From Nitrospinota bacterium (GTDB lineage Bacteria; JADFOP01), in assembly GCA_022562795.1 (NCBI GenBank), contig JADFOP010000001.1, positions 62,001-126,000 of the forward strand: a DNA stretch of 64,000 nt, read 5' to 3'. The notes beneath the pieces are model-generated. The model made no database searches, was not told the origin of the DNA, and saw nothing but the letters and a program-made list of their open reading frames with translations. Within the stretch, counting starts at the first letter, position 1. Each line of letters begins with the position of its first letter. This document shows positions 6,286 to 14,826 of the stretch, piece by piece. A program made the position numbers and the translations under genes.

Positions 6286-8016
6286 CTACTGGCTATATAT
6301 TACGTAGGCCCTGCCTGAAATCTTCCTGGTCAGAAGACTCGGAGCTCGGGGGGCTCCGATCAGGAGGTCGCCTTTCCCGTCGCCATTGATGTCGGCCACC
6401 CCAACGGCGGCGCCCGTTCGGTATCCGCTTCTGTGGCCGTAGAGGACGAAGTCCGTGTGGCGGGCGAGGCCAAAGGTGCCGGCGAGGCCCTTTGAGCCGT
6501 AGAACCCATAGACGCGACCGACCTGTTCGGTCGCCGTGACCTGAGCTGCCCCGAAGGGCGCACCGACGAGAACGTCATCGATGCCGTCGCCATTGATGTC
6601 CCCAGCGGCCACGGCGAATCCTGCATCTTCGCCGACCCCTATAAAATTGGTATCGCCGGAAAAATCCTCATCGTACTGGTTGCCGTAGAGGGTTATGTGC
6701 GCCTGGCTCAGCAGGTCAATGACGGCCGGGGCGCTCTTGCCGCCGAATACTACGTAGACCTCGCCCTCAGCCCCTCCGTCGGCGCCTTTGTTAAAGGCTG
6801 CTTGTCCGAGTTGATCGGACTCACTTCGGCCCAATACGTCTTTGAGGTCTTCTCGCCGTATGACGTTTAGGTGGCGGGCCGTAGGGGCGCCTAGAATCAC
6901 ATCGTCGATGCCGTCTCCGTTTATATCTCCCATGGCTACGCTGTAGCCTACGCCGTCATCCCGCTCGGAGCCTAAGAATCGGACGTTGGCGTCGCTTTTC
7001 AGGTCAATATCCCGAGGCATTTGAACTTGACCGTAGAGGAGATAAGCCGTACCGGCCTCTTTGCGGGGATACCCGTCCACCTCGGGGGTAGACATCGGGG
7101 CGCCGATAAGGAGGTCCGCGTGCCCGTCGCCGTTGAAGTCGCCCGTCGCCAACGCGGTGCCTGCTCGCTCGCCGGCATCGACGCCGAAGATAATCGAGTC
7201 GGCGGATTCTTTGAGGTCGATTCGGGCCGGAAAGTTCTTTTGTCCGTTGACGATGTAAATGGCTCCCGCCTGTCTGCGGCTCCATTCCGGGCCAAAGGAG
7301 CTGATGGGCACACCGATAATTAGCTCATCCAGCCCATCGCCGGTGAGGTCCCCCATCGCCAGGGAGGCTCCCGCAAATTCGAGGGTGTCAGCGCCCGAGA
7401 TGATGAAGTCGGCATCCCTCCCGATGTCCAGGTGGCCGACGAGCTTATTGCCGCCCAAAAATACATAGACCAGCCCTTCTTTATTTTTCCGGAACTTGAC
7501 AAACCCATCGGCGTATGGAGCGCCAATGGCCAGATCATCCAATCCGTCGCCGTTGAGGTCCCCCATCGCCAAGGAATAGCCTCCACCCTGGCCTCTGCCG
7601 GTGATGATGAGGTCCGCCTGCGTCGCCAGGTCGCGCCTTCGCATAACGGCTTTGCTGCCGTAAATTACGTACACCCCGCCGGTGCCTTTGGCCACACCAG
7701 TATAGGCCGATGAATAAGACGCCCCGAGCGCGATGTCGGCCAACCCATCCCCGTTAAGGTCTCCTGAGACGATGCTCCGGGGGAAGATGCCGCCCAGGTA
7801 GTCGATCTGTTTATCGTCGAGCCCAAGCAGGGCATAGCCTCGGTTGACGGTGCCTAAATCTATGGCCCGCTCTTGGGCCATGCGCGTACGACGGCTGTCC
7901 GGGGGCACTGGCTTCGGGTCCGGGATGGCCACTCTCGCAAGGTTCCGGCATGCGCCCACGGCGAATATAAGAAGTCCAATCGCCACAATCGTTCTTGTAC
8001 GAAATACAGGTCTCAT
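6286..8016 (-). CDS. FG-GAP repeat lipoprotein, predicted seven-bladed beta-propeller
   Basis: The 576-residue protein has a basic N-terminus, a hydrophobic stretch, and the lipobox VGAC at about residues 20-23, so it should be a lipid-anchored envelope protein. Seven integrin-alpha-type FG-GAP repeats follow, each with a calcium-binding D-x-N/T-GDG loop and an (I/L)G(A/V)P end. Examples are DLNGDGLADIALGA, DLNGDGLDDLAIGAP, DFNGDGHADLLIGAP and, last, DINGDGKGDLLIGAP. Seven copies fit one closed propeller. Binding partner is unknown; adhesion or sugar binding is usual for the fold. GAGGAGCGGAG before ATG 8016 supports the start. Confidence 0.88.
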   Translation of the reverse strand: MRPVFRTRTIVAIGLLIFAVGACRNLARVAIPDPKPVPPDSRRTRMAQERAIDLGTVNRGYALLGLDDKQIDYLGGIFPRSIVSGDLNGDGLADIALGASYSSAYTGVAKGTGGVYVIYGSKAVMRRRDLATQADLIITGRGQGGGYSLAMGDLNGDGLDDLAIGAPYADGFVKFRKNKEGLVYVFLGGNKLVGHLDIGRDADFIISGADTLEFAGASLAMGDLTGDGLDELIIGVPISSFGPEWSRRQAGAIYIVNGQKNFPARIDLKESADSIIFGVDAGERAGTALATGDFNGDGHADLLIGAPMSTPEVDGYPRKEAGTAYLLYGQVQMPRDIDLKSDANVRFLGSERDDGVGYSVAMGDINGDGIDDVILGAPTARHLNVIRREDLKDVLGRSESDQLGQAAFNKGADGGAEGEVYVVFGGKSAPAVIDLLSQAHITLYGNQYDEDFSGDTNFIGVGEDAGFAVAAGDINGDGIDDVLVGAPFGAAQVTATEQVGRVYGFYGSKGLAGTFGLARHTDFVLYGHRSGYRTGAAVGVADINGDGKGDLLIGAPRAPSLLTRKISGRAYVIYSQ

Positions 8017-8216
8017 CTCCGCTCCTCGTCCTTAAGCTCCAAGAGGCCTCGCCGTAAAGAAAGGCCCCGGGGCCCAAGAAGTAAGGACAACATTCCTTAG
8101 GGCTTCAGTATCCCAATGCCTATAAATCCTTATGGCACTTGATGATAATCCTGTCGGGGAGCGGTGTCAACGGATTTCTCACCCCTCTCAGGCGCATTTC
8201 TCTTATTCTTCCTGTA

Positions 8217-8225
8217 TGATATACA
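8217..8225 (+). promoter_or_regulatory. Possible extended -10 promoter for dGTPase
   Basis: TG-A-TATACA forms an extended -10 about 42 bases before the dgt start. No good -35 element is visible at the right spacing. Confidence 0.3.
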
Positions 8226-8267
8226 CGATAAACGATCAATTTTTTCCCAGCCAGAGGGCCCCGAGCC

Positions 8268-9530
8268 GTGTTAAACCGCGAGGAATATGAACGGCTAGAA
8301 GCCGACCGACTGGCGCCCTATGCGATGAAAAGCGCCGCCTCCCGGGGGCGCCGCTATGAAGAAGCGGAGCACCCCGTGCGCAGCGTCTACCAGCGCGACC
8401 GGGATCGAATCATACATAGCGCGGCCTTCCGCCGCCTGGAGTACAAGACCCAGGTTTTCGTCAACCACGAGGGTGATTACTACCGGACCCGTCTTACCCA
8501 CACCCTGGAGGTCGCCCAAATCACCCGCACCATAGCCCGCATCTTGAGGCTCAACGAAGACCTGGCCGAGACAATCGCCATCGCTCACGACCTCGGCCAC
8601 ACCCCCTTCGGGCACTCGGGCGAGGTGGTCATGAACGAGCTCATGGCCGACCACGGCGGGTTCGAGCACAACCGCCAAAGCCTGCGCGTCATCGAGGAAT
8701 TGGAGACGCGATACCCTGACTTTCCGGGGCTCAACCTAACCTACGAGGTCCGAGAGGGTATCGCTAAGCACAGCTCTGAGTACGACGACAGCCAGCCTGG
8801 AGGATACGACCCCGACTGCCTCGCTACGCTGGAGGCGCGGATCGTCGACCTGGCCGATGAGATAGCCTACAACAACCACGACATCGACGACGGGCTGACT
8901 TCACGTATGCTTGAGCCGGAGCCGCTCGAGGCCGTCACCCTCTGGAGGGAGCATTTCGCGCGCATCCGCCAGCGTTACCCTGGACATCCGTTCGGCCTCT
9001 GGAAGCACCAGACGGTCCGCCATATCATTAACGAGCAGGTGACCGACCTGGTAGAGACCCTTCACCAGCGCCTGGCCGACGAACAGATCGGCTCCGTGGA
9101 GCAGGCCCGCGACCCCCGCCATGCCGACCTCGTCTCCTTCAGCCCGGAGATGTCCAAGAAGAACCGAGAGCTGAAGGACTTCCTCATGGCCCATCTCTAC
9201 CAGCACTCCCGGGTGATCCGGATGGAGGCCAAGGCCCGAAGAATTCTCACCGACCTCTTTACCGCATACACCGAAAACCCCCGCCAATTGCCTCCCCCGT
9301 CCTACGCCGTCATTGAAGATGCCTGGGAAGAAAACCAGCGTGTGTCGGCCGAGCACGCCGCCCAAGGCCTTACCGGAGAGGTTCTCGCAAGGGCGTTACA
9401 AGCCGTCCAGACTTACTGGGCTAACGAGGGAAGAATAAAGCGGGCCATCTGCGACTACATCGCCGGCATGACGGACCGCTTCGCCTTGGACGAGCACAAA
9501 AAGCTCTTCGACCCTCACGAGCGGGTTTAA
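8268..9530 (+). CDS. dgt: Deoxyguanosinetriphosphate triphosphohydrolase-like protein (HD domain)
   Basis: This 420-residue HD-superfamily enzyme should hydrolyse dNTPs to the nucleoside and triphosphate. The N-terminal region DRDRIIHSAAFRRLEYKTQVF is typical of the dGTPase group. The metal ligands are H78 (RLTHTLEVAQ), H107-D108 and H111 (AHDLGHTPFGH), plus the downstream aspartate in LADEIAYNNHDIDD. Length and motif order match the type 2 subfamily found outside enterobacteria. The start is GTG 8268. It lies alone on the plus strand between minus-strand genes. Some relatives act against phage by depleting dNTPs, but housekeeping is equally likely here. Confidence 0.92.
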   Translation: MLNREEYERLEADRLAPYAMKSAASRGRRYEEAEHPVRSVYQRDRDRIIHSAAFRRLEYKTQVFVNHEGDYYRTRLTHTLEVAQITRTIARILRLNEDLAETIAIAHDLGHTPFGHSGEVVMNELMADHGGFEHNRQSLRVIEELETRYPDFPGLNLTYEVREGIAKHSSEYDDSQPGGYDPDCLATLEARIVDLADEIAYNNHDIDDGLTSRMLEPEPLEAVTLWREHFARIRQRYPGHPFGLWKHQTVRHIINEQVTDLVETLHQRLADEQIGSVEQARDPRHADLVSFSPEMSKKNRELKDFLMAHLYQHSRVIRMEAKARRILTDLFTAYTENPRQLPPPSYAVIEDAWEENQRVSAEHAAQGLTGEVLARALQAVQTYWANEGRIKRAICDYIAGMTDRFALDEHKKLFDPHERV

Positions 9531-9535
9531 GCCTC

Positions 9536-9994
9536 TTAGGGCTCCAGGGCCGTCTCGTCCTGCCCCGACCGTCGTTTGCGGAACGCCAGCCAGTCGCCGT
9601 CATCCACCTCCTGGCCCTCTCGCAAAGACTCCTCCCGCAGGGCAGGGCCTACGATGTAACACCACGCCTCTTTCGACGCTCCCCCTTCCGGCTCCACCTG
9701 CTTGGCGACCCGGATAAACAGGCTGGATTCCTCATCGTCCGGTTGATAGCCTTCAATCCGGTCGCACACGTCCAGGACCTTCTCCATAGGCTCGTTGAAT
9801 CGCAAGAGTTCCCCTTGGACCCAGCCCTCCTCGGTCTCCATTAAGGCCGGGTATCCTTACGGGAGATGGAAGAGGCGGCCGCGGGTTCTGGCGGCCTCCC
9901 TGCCGGCTACCATTTGGGCAATCAAACGAAAGCGCTCCTGTCCAGGAAGGAGGGTTCCGTAGACGAAGATTTCTTTCGGCCCTTGGCCCGTCAC
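9536..9994 (-). pseudogene. Gamma-glutamylcyclotransferase-like (AIG2/BtrG) gene interrupted by an in-frame TAA
   Basis: One continuous frame encodes IFVYGTLLPGQERF...GRLFHLP, then a TAA stop (9857-9859), then GYPALMETEEGWVQGEL...WCYIVGP in the same phase. Together these make a normal-length (about 150-residue) GGCT-like fold protein with the YGTL substrate loop at the start. The family consensus has an aromatic residue where the stop falls (LPxGYPAL), so a single TAC/TAT-to-TAA change explains it. The GTG start (9994) overlaps the LarA stop as GTGA, pointing to translational coupling. An assembly error or true decay are both possible. Restarting at ATG 9841 would give only the C-terminal 101 residues. 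Confidence 0.8.
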
Positions 9995-11247
9995 GACTCG
10001 CCTCGGGGTGTCTCGACTATCTGCAGTGCAGAGGCGGCGAAGATGGCCACCCGGGCCGAGGCAGGATGGCGCTCTTCCAGAAAGGACCGGCACGCCGGCC
10101 AGTCGGCGAACAGGGCCGTGGATGGAGGAAAGATGAGGTTCAGCTCCCGCCTGGTGATGGTTGGGCAGACGACCGCGACGGCCCGTCCCTCGAAGAGACG
10201 GGCAAATCCCGCCCGTTCCGCCAGCGGAAGGTAGAGCGGCCCGCCGGGGCCGAGCAGCCCGTGGGTCCCAAACCCCTCGCTAGCCGCCGTCAGGACGACG
10301 ACCGTGCCGCCTGGCGCCACAAGGGGCTTGTCTCGGTCTGCCCAGACGTTGAAGGCGTTCGCCACCTGTAGGAACTCGGTGTCTTTGGGATATGCGTTCA
10401 AGCAAGCGATATCGACGGGGCCGGGTGGCGCCGGGACGGTGAATAACCTCCTAGCCTCGGCGCAGGCTGCCCGGTGTGATTCCACGAGGTGGCCGGCGAC
10501 AACGGCGGCCACAACTCCTACTGCGGGGCAGACTACGTTGATGCTGAAGTCCACGCCCACCCTGGCCGCCGCCTCCTCCACATCCGCCCGCAGGACGTTA
10601 CCCTCAATCTGTCCCACCGGGCCGGCCGCCTCTTTAACGGCCGGTCCGTGATTGCACTCCAAGGCTTCGAGGCTGCCCAGGCCCGGCAGCACGATTTTCG
10701 CCCCCCCGCCGAATCCGGCCGTCGGGTGGGGCAAGACCGCTCCCAGGGTTATCTTAAGGCCCGCCTCTGCAAACCACCGGTTGATCGTGATGGGTGTTCC
10801 GCGCCTGGTGGCGCCGTATTCCACAAGGCCGTCGTAGGGGGAGTGGTTGAAGACGGCCACCCTGCCCACCACCTCGGGCCCCAGTTTTTTCAGCAGATCG
10901 CTTCGCTGGAGGGAACGGTGAGCCCCGGTGGCGACCACCACCGCGATGTCCTCGGGGCTGAAGCCCGCCTCCTCGACGGTATCCAGAACCCAGGGTAGAA
11001 AGCGACCCGCCGGCGTCGGCCTGGTTAGATCGTCCACGGCCACCGCTACGCCGGACTGAGTCCTGGCGGCGAGCTCCGCAAGGGTCGGGGAGCCCACGGG
11101 GCTCTCAAGAGCTTTACGGATCTCCTCGGCGCCGAGGTCCGGGCCCGCCGAGAAGGGCGGGACGAAAAGCTCGAAGCGGTCAGGAAATGAAAGGCGGCGG
11201 GGTTTGGTCTCATACCACGCGCCCCAGGGAATTTCGATTGTGCCCAC
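9991..11247 (-). CDS. LarA-family nickel-pincer racemase/epimerase
   Basis: The 418-residue protein matches the lactate racemase family, which uses a covalently bound nickel-pincer nucleotide to interconvert 2-hydroxyacid stereoisomers. It shows DDLTRPTP (72-79), TGAHR with H110, NHSP (134-137), H174 in LPHPTAGF, and GFGGGAK whose K184 corresponds to the lysine that binds the cofactor in LarA. Cofactor makers LarB, LarC and LarE are not in the window. Family members act on various hydroxyacids, so lactate is not assured. The start is GTG 11247 with AGGAG seven bases upstream. It follows the exonuclease gene by 40 bases. Confidence 0.87.
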   Translation of the reverse strand: MGTIEIPWGAWYETKPRRLSFPDRFELFVPPFSAGPDLGAEEIRKALESPVGSPTLAELAARTQSGVAVAVDDLTRPTPAGRFLPWVLDTVEEAGFSPEDIAVVVATGAHRSLQRSDLLKKLGPEVVGRVAVFNHSPYDGLVEYGATRRGTPITINRWFAEAGLKITLGAVLPHPTAGFGGGAKIVLPGLGSLEALECNHGPAVKEAAGPVGQIEGNVLRADVEEAAARVGVDFSINVVCPAVGVVAAVVAGHLVESHRAACAEARRLFTVPAPPGPVDIACLNAYPKDTEFLQVANAFNVWADRDKPLVAPGGTVVVLTAASEGFGTHGLLGPGGPLYLPLAERAGFARLFEGRAVAVVCPTITRRELNLIFPPSTALFADWPACRSFLEERHPASARVAIFAASALQIVETPRGES

Positions 11248-11287
11248 GAGGAGGCTCCTAGGGTTGGAGAGGGAGGGCCTGGCCGCT

Positions 11288-11749
11288 TCAGTCGAAGAGG
11301 CGGGCCCTCAGCAAGGCAAGATTTTCTACGTCCTCGCGGTTGTACTGCAGGAGCATCGCCAGTGCCTCTTCCTCGCCCCTCTCCATGTAGGCAGCCCACA
11401 GGCGCATGGCGTCCAGTCCGTTGAGGTCGGGAAGGGAGCGGCGAATCCCGAGCTTGCGTTCCACCGCTTTGAGGCCTCCGTATAGGTCACGACGCCAGCA
11501 TTCGTACATGAGGTCGCGGCACGGCACCAGTCGCCGCAGATTGAGCCCAAGGCGTCGATGAATGAAGGGCAGGTCGAAACGGTGGCCATTGTAGGTGTAG
11601 AGAGCCTGGGCGCCTGAGAGCGACTCCAGCAGCTCCGCGGGATTTATGGCAGGGTTTACCCATTGGGCCAGACCGCCGGACGGCCGTAACAGGCCGATGA
11701 CTGTTATCACCCCCTCGTAGGAGGTCTCAATGTCCAGGTAGGCTGGCAT
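11288..11749 (-). CDS. Ribonuclease H-like (DEDD) 3'-5' exonuclease domain protein
   Basis: The 153-residue protein is a minimal RNase-H-like exonuclease of the YprB/RNase_H_2 type. The catalytic acids are D6 and E8 (AYLDIET), D59 in TYNGHRFDLPF, the aspartate in CRDLMYE, and the last aspartate in YNREDVENL, the Exo III segment. It should degrade nucleic acid from the 3' end. There is no fused helicase or zinc finger. The start lies four bases after the stop of the unknown gene upstream, so the two are probably cotranscribed. Confidence 0.85.
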   Translation of the reverse strand: MPAYLDIETSYEGVITVIGLLRPSGGLAQWVNPAINPAELLESLSGAQALYTYNGHRFDLPFIHRRLGLNLRRLVPCRDLMYECWRRDLYGGLKAVERKLGIRRSLPDLNGLDAMRLWAAYMERGEEEALAMLLQYNREDVENLALLRARLFD

Positions 11750-11753
11750 GGGC

Positions 11754-12356
11754 CTACTTTTTCTTTTTCGGCTTCTTCGGCGGTTCTATTTGACGAACTT
11801 GTTCGTTGGCCTCGATGAGCCGCTCCATGGTTTCATGAGAAGCGGCTCTTAAACCGTCGCGGATGGCCAAAAGCACCAGACGGCCAGCCACCGTCTGCAC
11901 CCCAGGGATATTAGGCAACGATGAGAGCTCATTCTCGTCCATGGCAGCTGATTGCTCGACAATGGCCTTCGTCTCGTAGAGTTCGGAGTCCTCGTAGCGA
12001 TACTTGAGCTTAACGTAGTCGCGCTCCTTCACCTCATCGTCGCCCACCTCACGAACGATGTTTTCCTTGTCGATGGCGAACGGCTTCTTCCCCCGCCGCC
12101 CCATGAGCTTTTTGACTTCCTTGAAGTAAGCGTCGAGCGTCATCGCACCCGACAGCTCATCTTGAGGAATCTTGGAGCTAATCTCGAATTCGATCTCGCC
12201 TTGCCCGACACTGGGAGGACCGATTTCGTACGTTATGCCCTTGTAGTTGAAACGGTCGCCCTTTTTAACTTGAAACTTGCTTCGAAACGTAGCGATCGTC
12301 TCGTTGACCCCCATCAGGGCGTACTCTTTAAAGACCTGGTCTCGTAGCGTTGCCAT
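11754..12356 (-). CDS. Protein of unknown function with lysine-rich tail
   Basis: I do not recognise this 200-residue protein. It has no signal peptide, membrane segment or cysteines. Near the N-terminus FQVKKGDRFNYKGITYEI looks like a small beta-barrel-like segment. The middle (about 70-130) is charged, and a helical part leads to the basic tail PPKKPKKKK, which could bind nucleic acid. ATG 12356 is preferred over GTG 12362 because AAAGGG sits five bases before it. It is the first gene of a unit with the DEDD exonuclease and LarA and has a good promoter. A nucleic-acid role next to the exonuclease is only a guess. Confidence 0.65.
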   Translation of the reverse strand: MATLRDQVFKEYALMGVNETIATFRSKFQVKKGDRFNYKGITYEIGPPSVGQGEIEFEISSKIPQDELSGAMTLDAYFKEVKKLMGRRGKKPFAIDKENIVREVGDDEVKERDYVKLKYRYEDSELYETKAIVEQSAAMDENELSSLPNIPGVQTVAGRLVLLAIRDGLRAASHETMERLIEANEQVRQIEPPKKPKKKK

Positions 12357-12435
12357 CGTCACCCTTTCTTGTGAGAAGGTGGTTCGTCCACCGGGAGAGA
12401 GATGTCAGTGTGTTGGGGTTCCATAAGGCGCTAAA

Positions 12436-12464
12436 ATTGTATAGAAGGAGGTCGGTGATGTCAA
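12436..12464 (-). promoter_or_regulatory. Promoter of the unknown/exonuclease/LarA unit
   Basis: Reading the minus strand, TTGACA (12464-12459) and TACAAT (12441-12436) are separated by 17 bp, about 80 bases before the start at 12356. Confidence 0.65.
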
Positions 12465-12707
12465 ACTACCCGGCAGGGCAGGGCTAAATGACTACGAGCG
12501 CTTTTCACGCCGAACAGGCGAAGCCCGCCTCCTCCGCTTCGCTGCTCCAATAGCCCCACTCGTCAGGCCCGAAGGCTTTCAACCATGTTTATATAGTCAG
12601 GCTTATCTTTGCCTCCCAGGTGGATATTTCCATCCCCTGTCCCCCGGTACACAATGCTCTCAGAGACTCAAGAATGTGACGATTTAAAAACAAATATTCA
12701 AAAAGGG

Positions 12708-12736
12708 TTGACTTTACCCCTGAAATCATGTAAGAT
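12708..12736 (+). promoter_or_regulatory. Promoter of the XRE-cupin regulator
   Basis: TTGACT (12708-12713) and TAAGAT (12731-12736) are separated by 17 bp, about 160 bases before the start codon. Confidence 0.6.
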
Positions 12737-12898
12737 AGGGTTATATTGAGGTTAAGAAAATGTAAACACGGACAGACGACGGGGGTCGGGCAGTTGAGGG
12801 AACTATGGAAGCCCTATCCTCGTCAAAGGGTGCGTAATCTGCCAGCAAAGGCGTAATTTGTTATAACCTCGCGGACATCGAATAGGGAGTGACGATCT

Positions 12899-13483
12899 AT
12901 GACTCGGTCTGTGAAAGAAGAGATTCTGGCTCTTAATATCGGCTCAAAAATTAAACACCTGCGGAAGGACCGGCAGTTCACGCTACAAGACCTCTCGGGT
13001 AAGACGGGGTTGTCCAAACCGCTGCTTTCCCAAGTAGAGAATAGCCTGGTCATTCCTCCATTGCCTACCCTTCTTAAGATTTCCACCGCTCTCAGGGTTC
13101 CGATGACGCACTTCATCAAAGATGATGAAGAGAGGATTATTGTGACCCGTGGTAACGATGTGAACTCGGCCCCCAAGCGGCTCGTCGAGGGGCGCGACCC
13201 CACCAACTGCATCTACTCAAGCCTGGTCAAAGGCAAGGCAAACAAAAAGATGGAGCCGCTATATGTGGAATTTTCTCAAGTGGCTAAAGCTAAAGTGGCC
13301 CCCCTTTCCCACCACGGGGACGAGTTCGTCCATGTGCTTGAAGGCAAGCTCGAAGTGACCTACGAGGGCGAGGTGGTGGTGCTGGACGCAGGCGACAGTC
13401 TCTACCTGGACGCGCGCATTCCGCACTCCTACCGGTCTTTGACCAAGAAGCGGACCCGGGCCATAATGGTCGTTACCGAATAA
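12899..13483 (+). CDS. XRE-type HTH regulator with C-terminal cupin
   Basis: This 194-residue transcription factor has an N-terminal lambda-repressor-like helix-turn-helix (about 14-70; TLQDLSGKTGLSKPLLSQVEN contains the recognition helix). The C-terminal cupin barrel (about 115-190) has HHGDEFVHVLEGKLEV and the second box DAGDSLYLDARIPHSYR. Such XRE-cupin proteins sense small metabolites through the barrel and regulate adjacent catabolic or redox genes. The long divergent region and own promoter suggest it may control itself and perhaps the exonuclease/LarA unit. The ligand is unknown. Confidence 0.88.
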   Translation: MTRSVKEEILALNIGSKIKHLRKDRQFTLQDLSGKTGLSKPLLSQVENSLVIPPLPTLLKISTALRVPMTHFIKDDEERIIVTRGNDVNSAPKRLVEGRDPTNCIYSSLVKGKANKKMEPLYVEFSQVAKAKVAPLSHHGDEFVHVLEGKLEVTYEGEVVVLDAGDSLYLDARIPHSYRSLTKKRTRAIMVVTE

Positions 13484-13555
13484 CCACGGCGCTCTGGGGT
13501 TGCCTCATGGGGGGCGGAAGGGATCCCGCCTAACTCCAATTTTCGAGCAAGTAAG

Positions 13556-13624
13556 CACATTTTCCGCGATTTTCCATCGGTGGGCCATCAATCGCATTTT
13601 CCGCGATTTTCCGCGATTTTCCGA
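13556..13624. repeat. Cluster of ATTTTCCGCG direct repeats
   Basis: The 10-bp unit ATTTTCCGCG (or its ATTTTCC core) occurs in a tight run at about 13596-13623, with a further copy at 13559-13568 followed by another ATTTTCC, separated by a unique spacer. The units stand in the gap between the XRE-cupin gene and the 3' end of the M20 peptidase gene. No inverted ends or transposase are seen. It could be a degraded mobile element end or an iteron-like array. Confidence 0.65.
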
Positions 13625-13656
13625 ATAACTGATTTCCTTTTACGCCGATCGGCGCG

Positions 13657-14826
13657 CTAGGGCAGCGTCGGGTCGGCGAGAAGGCGGGCCAGGGTCGCCG
13701 CCAGCAGGGCCGAACGCTCGGCGAGCGAGGCAACCCCGCAGTACTCATCGGGCGTGTGATCTTTCCCGCCCATCGGGCCGAGGCCGTCGAGCACCGCTAA
13801 TCCCAGCTCGGCGAGATTGTTGGCGTCCGAGACGCCCCAGCGGTGCTCTGCCCCGACAGGTCGCCCCAGGGCCCGGCCCGCTTTCTGGACGACATCGAGC
13901 AGACGCTCGGTCGGCGGACCGGCAGACTCCCAGGCGGGTCGGCCTCCTGTGGCGCGCAGGGTCGAGCGACACCCCTCGACGTGGGGGAGCGCCACAAGGG
14001 CCTCTATCTCGGACCGGAGAGCGGCGCCGTCCTCTTCGTCCAAGTATCGAACGTCGACCCAGGCCTCGGCCAGGGCGGCCAGCGTGTTTGCGCCGATGCC
14101 GCCTTTGAGTAGGCCGACGTTCACCGAGCGGCCTCGGTCGAGTTCGGTCAGTGCTTCCAGGGCGACGATCTGGTTGGCCAGCTCGCCGATGGCGTTGGCC
14201 CGAAAGGGGTCGCGGGAGCCGGCGTGTCGGGCACGGCCCTCCACCTGAAGGTGAAGGGTGAACTGGCCTCGCCGGGCGGCGACCACCTCGCCTCCTTTCC
14301 CGCCACACTCCAGGACAAGCGCACAGCGGGCCTGACGGCCGAGGGCGTCCCGAAGGGGCCCCGAGTCGGGCGAGCCGACCTCCTCATCGCTGTTGAGGAA
14401 AACGACGACGGCGCCGTCTGCCCAGGATGCCGTCGCCTCCAAGGCCCGTAAAGCCGTGACCATGCAGGCAAGCCCGCCTTTCATGTCGACGACGCCTTGT
14501 CCCAGACACCGGTCGCCCTCAATCCGGAAAGGGGGCATATTCTCCTGCTGCGGGTAGACCGTATCGGTGTGGCCGACGAGCAGGACCGCGGGGACCCCTT
14601 CGGGCCCCCTCCGGGCGACCAGGTTATCGCCGAAGCCCTCCCGCCCGTGGCGCTCCACGACGAAGCCTACGGCCTCGAGCTCGCCAGACATGAGTGTAGC
14701 GACCTCGTCGACCCCCGCCTTGTTGGAGGTTCCGCTCTGGATGTTGACCAGACGCTCGAGCAGGGCAAGGGTCTCCCCTGCCTGGTCTAGGCTGAAGGCT
14801 TCGATCTGACGGTCTAGAGCCGTCAT
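13657..14826 (-). CDS. M20-family metallopeptidase (carboxypeptidase G2/ArgE/DapE type)
   Basis: The 389-residue enzyme shows the two-zinc M20 centre: H86 and D88 in GHTDTVY, bridging D114 in GVVDMKGG, catalytic E148 and ligand E149 in NSDEEVG, and the last histidine in GGKDHTPDEY near residue 364. An internal dimerisation domain (about 185-295) holds the EGRARHAG histidine. The sequence is closest to glutamate carboxypeptidase/CPG2-like members, so it likely removes a terminal amino acid or acyl group. Its start overlaps the stop of the OB-HD gene as ATGA, showing coupling. Confidence 0.88.
   Translation of the reverse strand: MTALDRQIEAFSLDQAGETLALLERLVNIQSGTSNKAGVDEVATLMSGELEAVGFVVERHGREGFGDNLVARRGPEGVPAVLLVGHTDTVYPQQENMPPFRIEGDRCLGQGVVDMKGGLACMVTALRALEATASWADGAVVVFLNSDEEVGSPDSGPLRDALGRQARCALVLECGGKGGEVVAARRGQFTLHLQVEGRARHAGSRDPFRANAIGELANQIVALEALTELDRGRSVNVGLLKGGIGANTLAALAEAWVDVRYLDEEDGAALRSEIEALVALPHVEGCRSTLRATGGRPAWESAGPPTERLLDVVQKAGRALGRPVGAEHRWGVSDANNLAELGLAVLDGLGPMGGKDHTPDEYCGVASLAERSALLAATLARLLADPTLP

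Larger units (their letters stand above)
12357..12898. other. Divergent intergenic region with two promoters
   Basis: The 540 bases between two divergently transcribed genes hold no gene that I can support. Each side has a consensus-like promoter (12436-12464 minus; 12708-12736 plus). A perfect GCGAAGC/GCTTCGC stem lies at 12518-12542, and an AT-rich stretch precedes the plus-strand promoter. The XRE-cupin regulator could bind here, but no clear operator palindrome was found. Confidence 0.6.

Noticed and set aside
13556-13624. CRISPR array
   Set aside because: The units are only 10 bp, mostly adjacent without regular spacers, and no cas gene is near.
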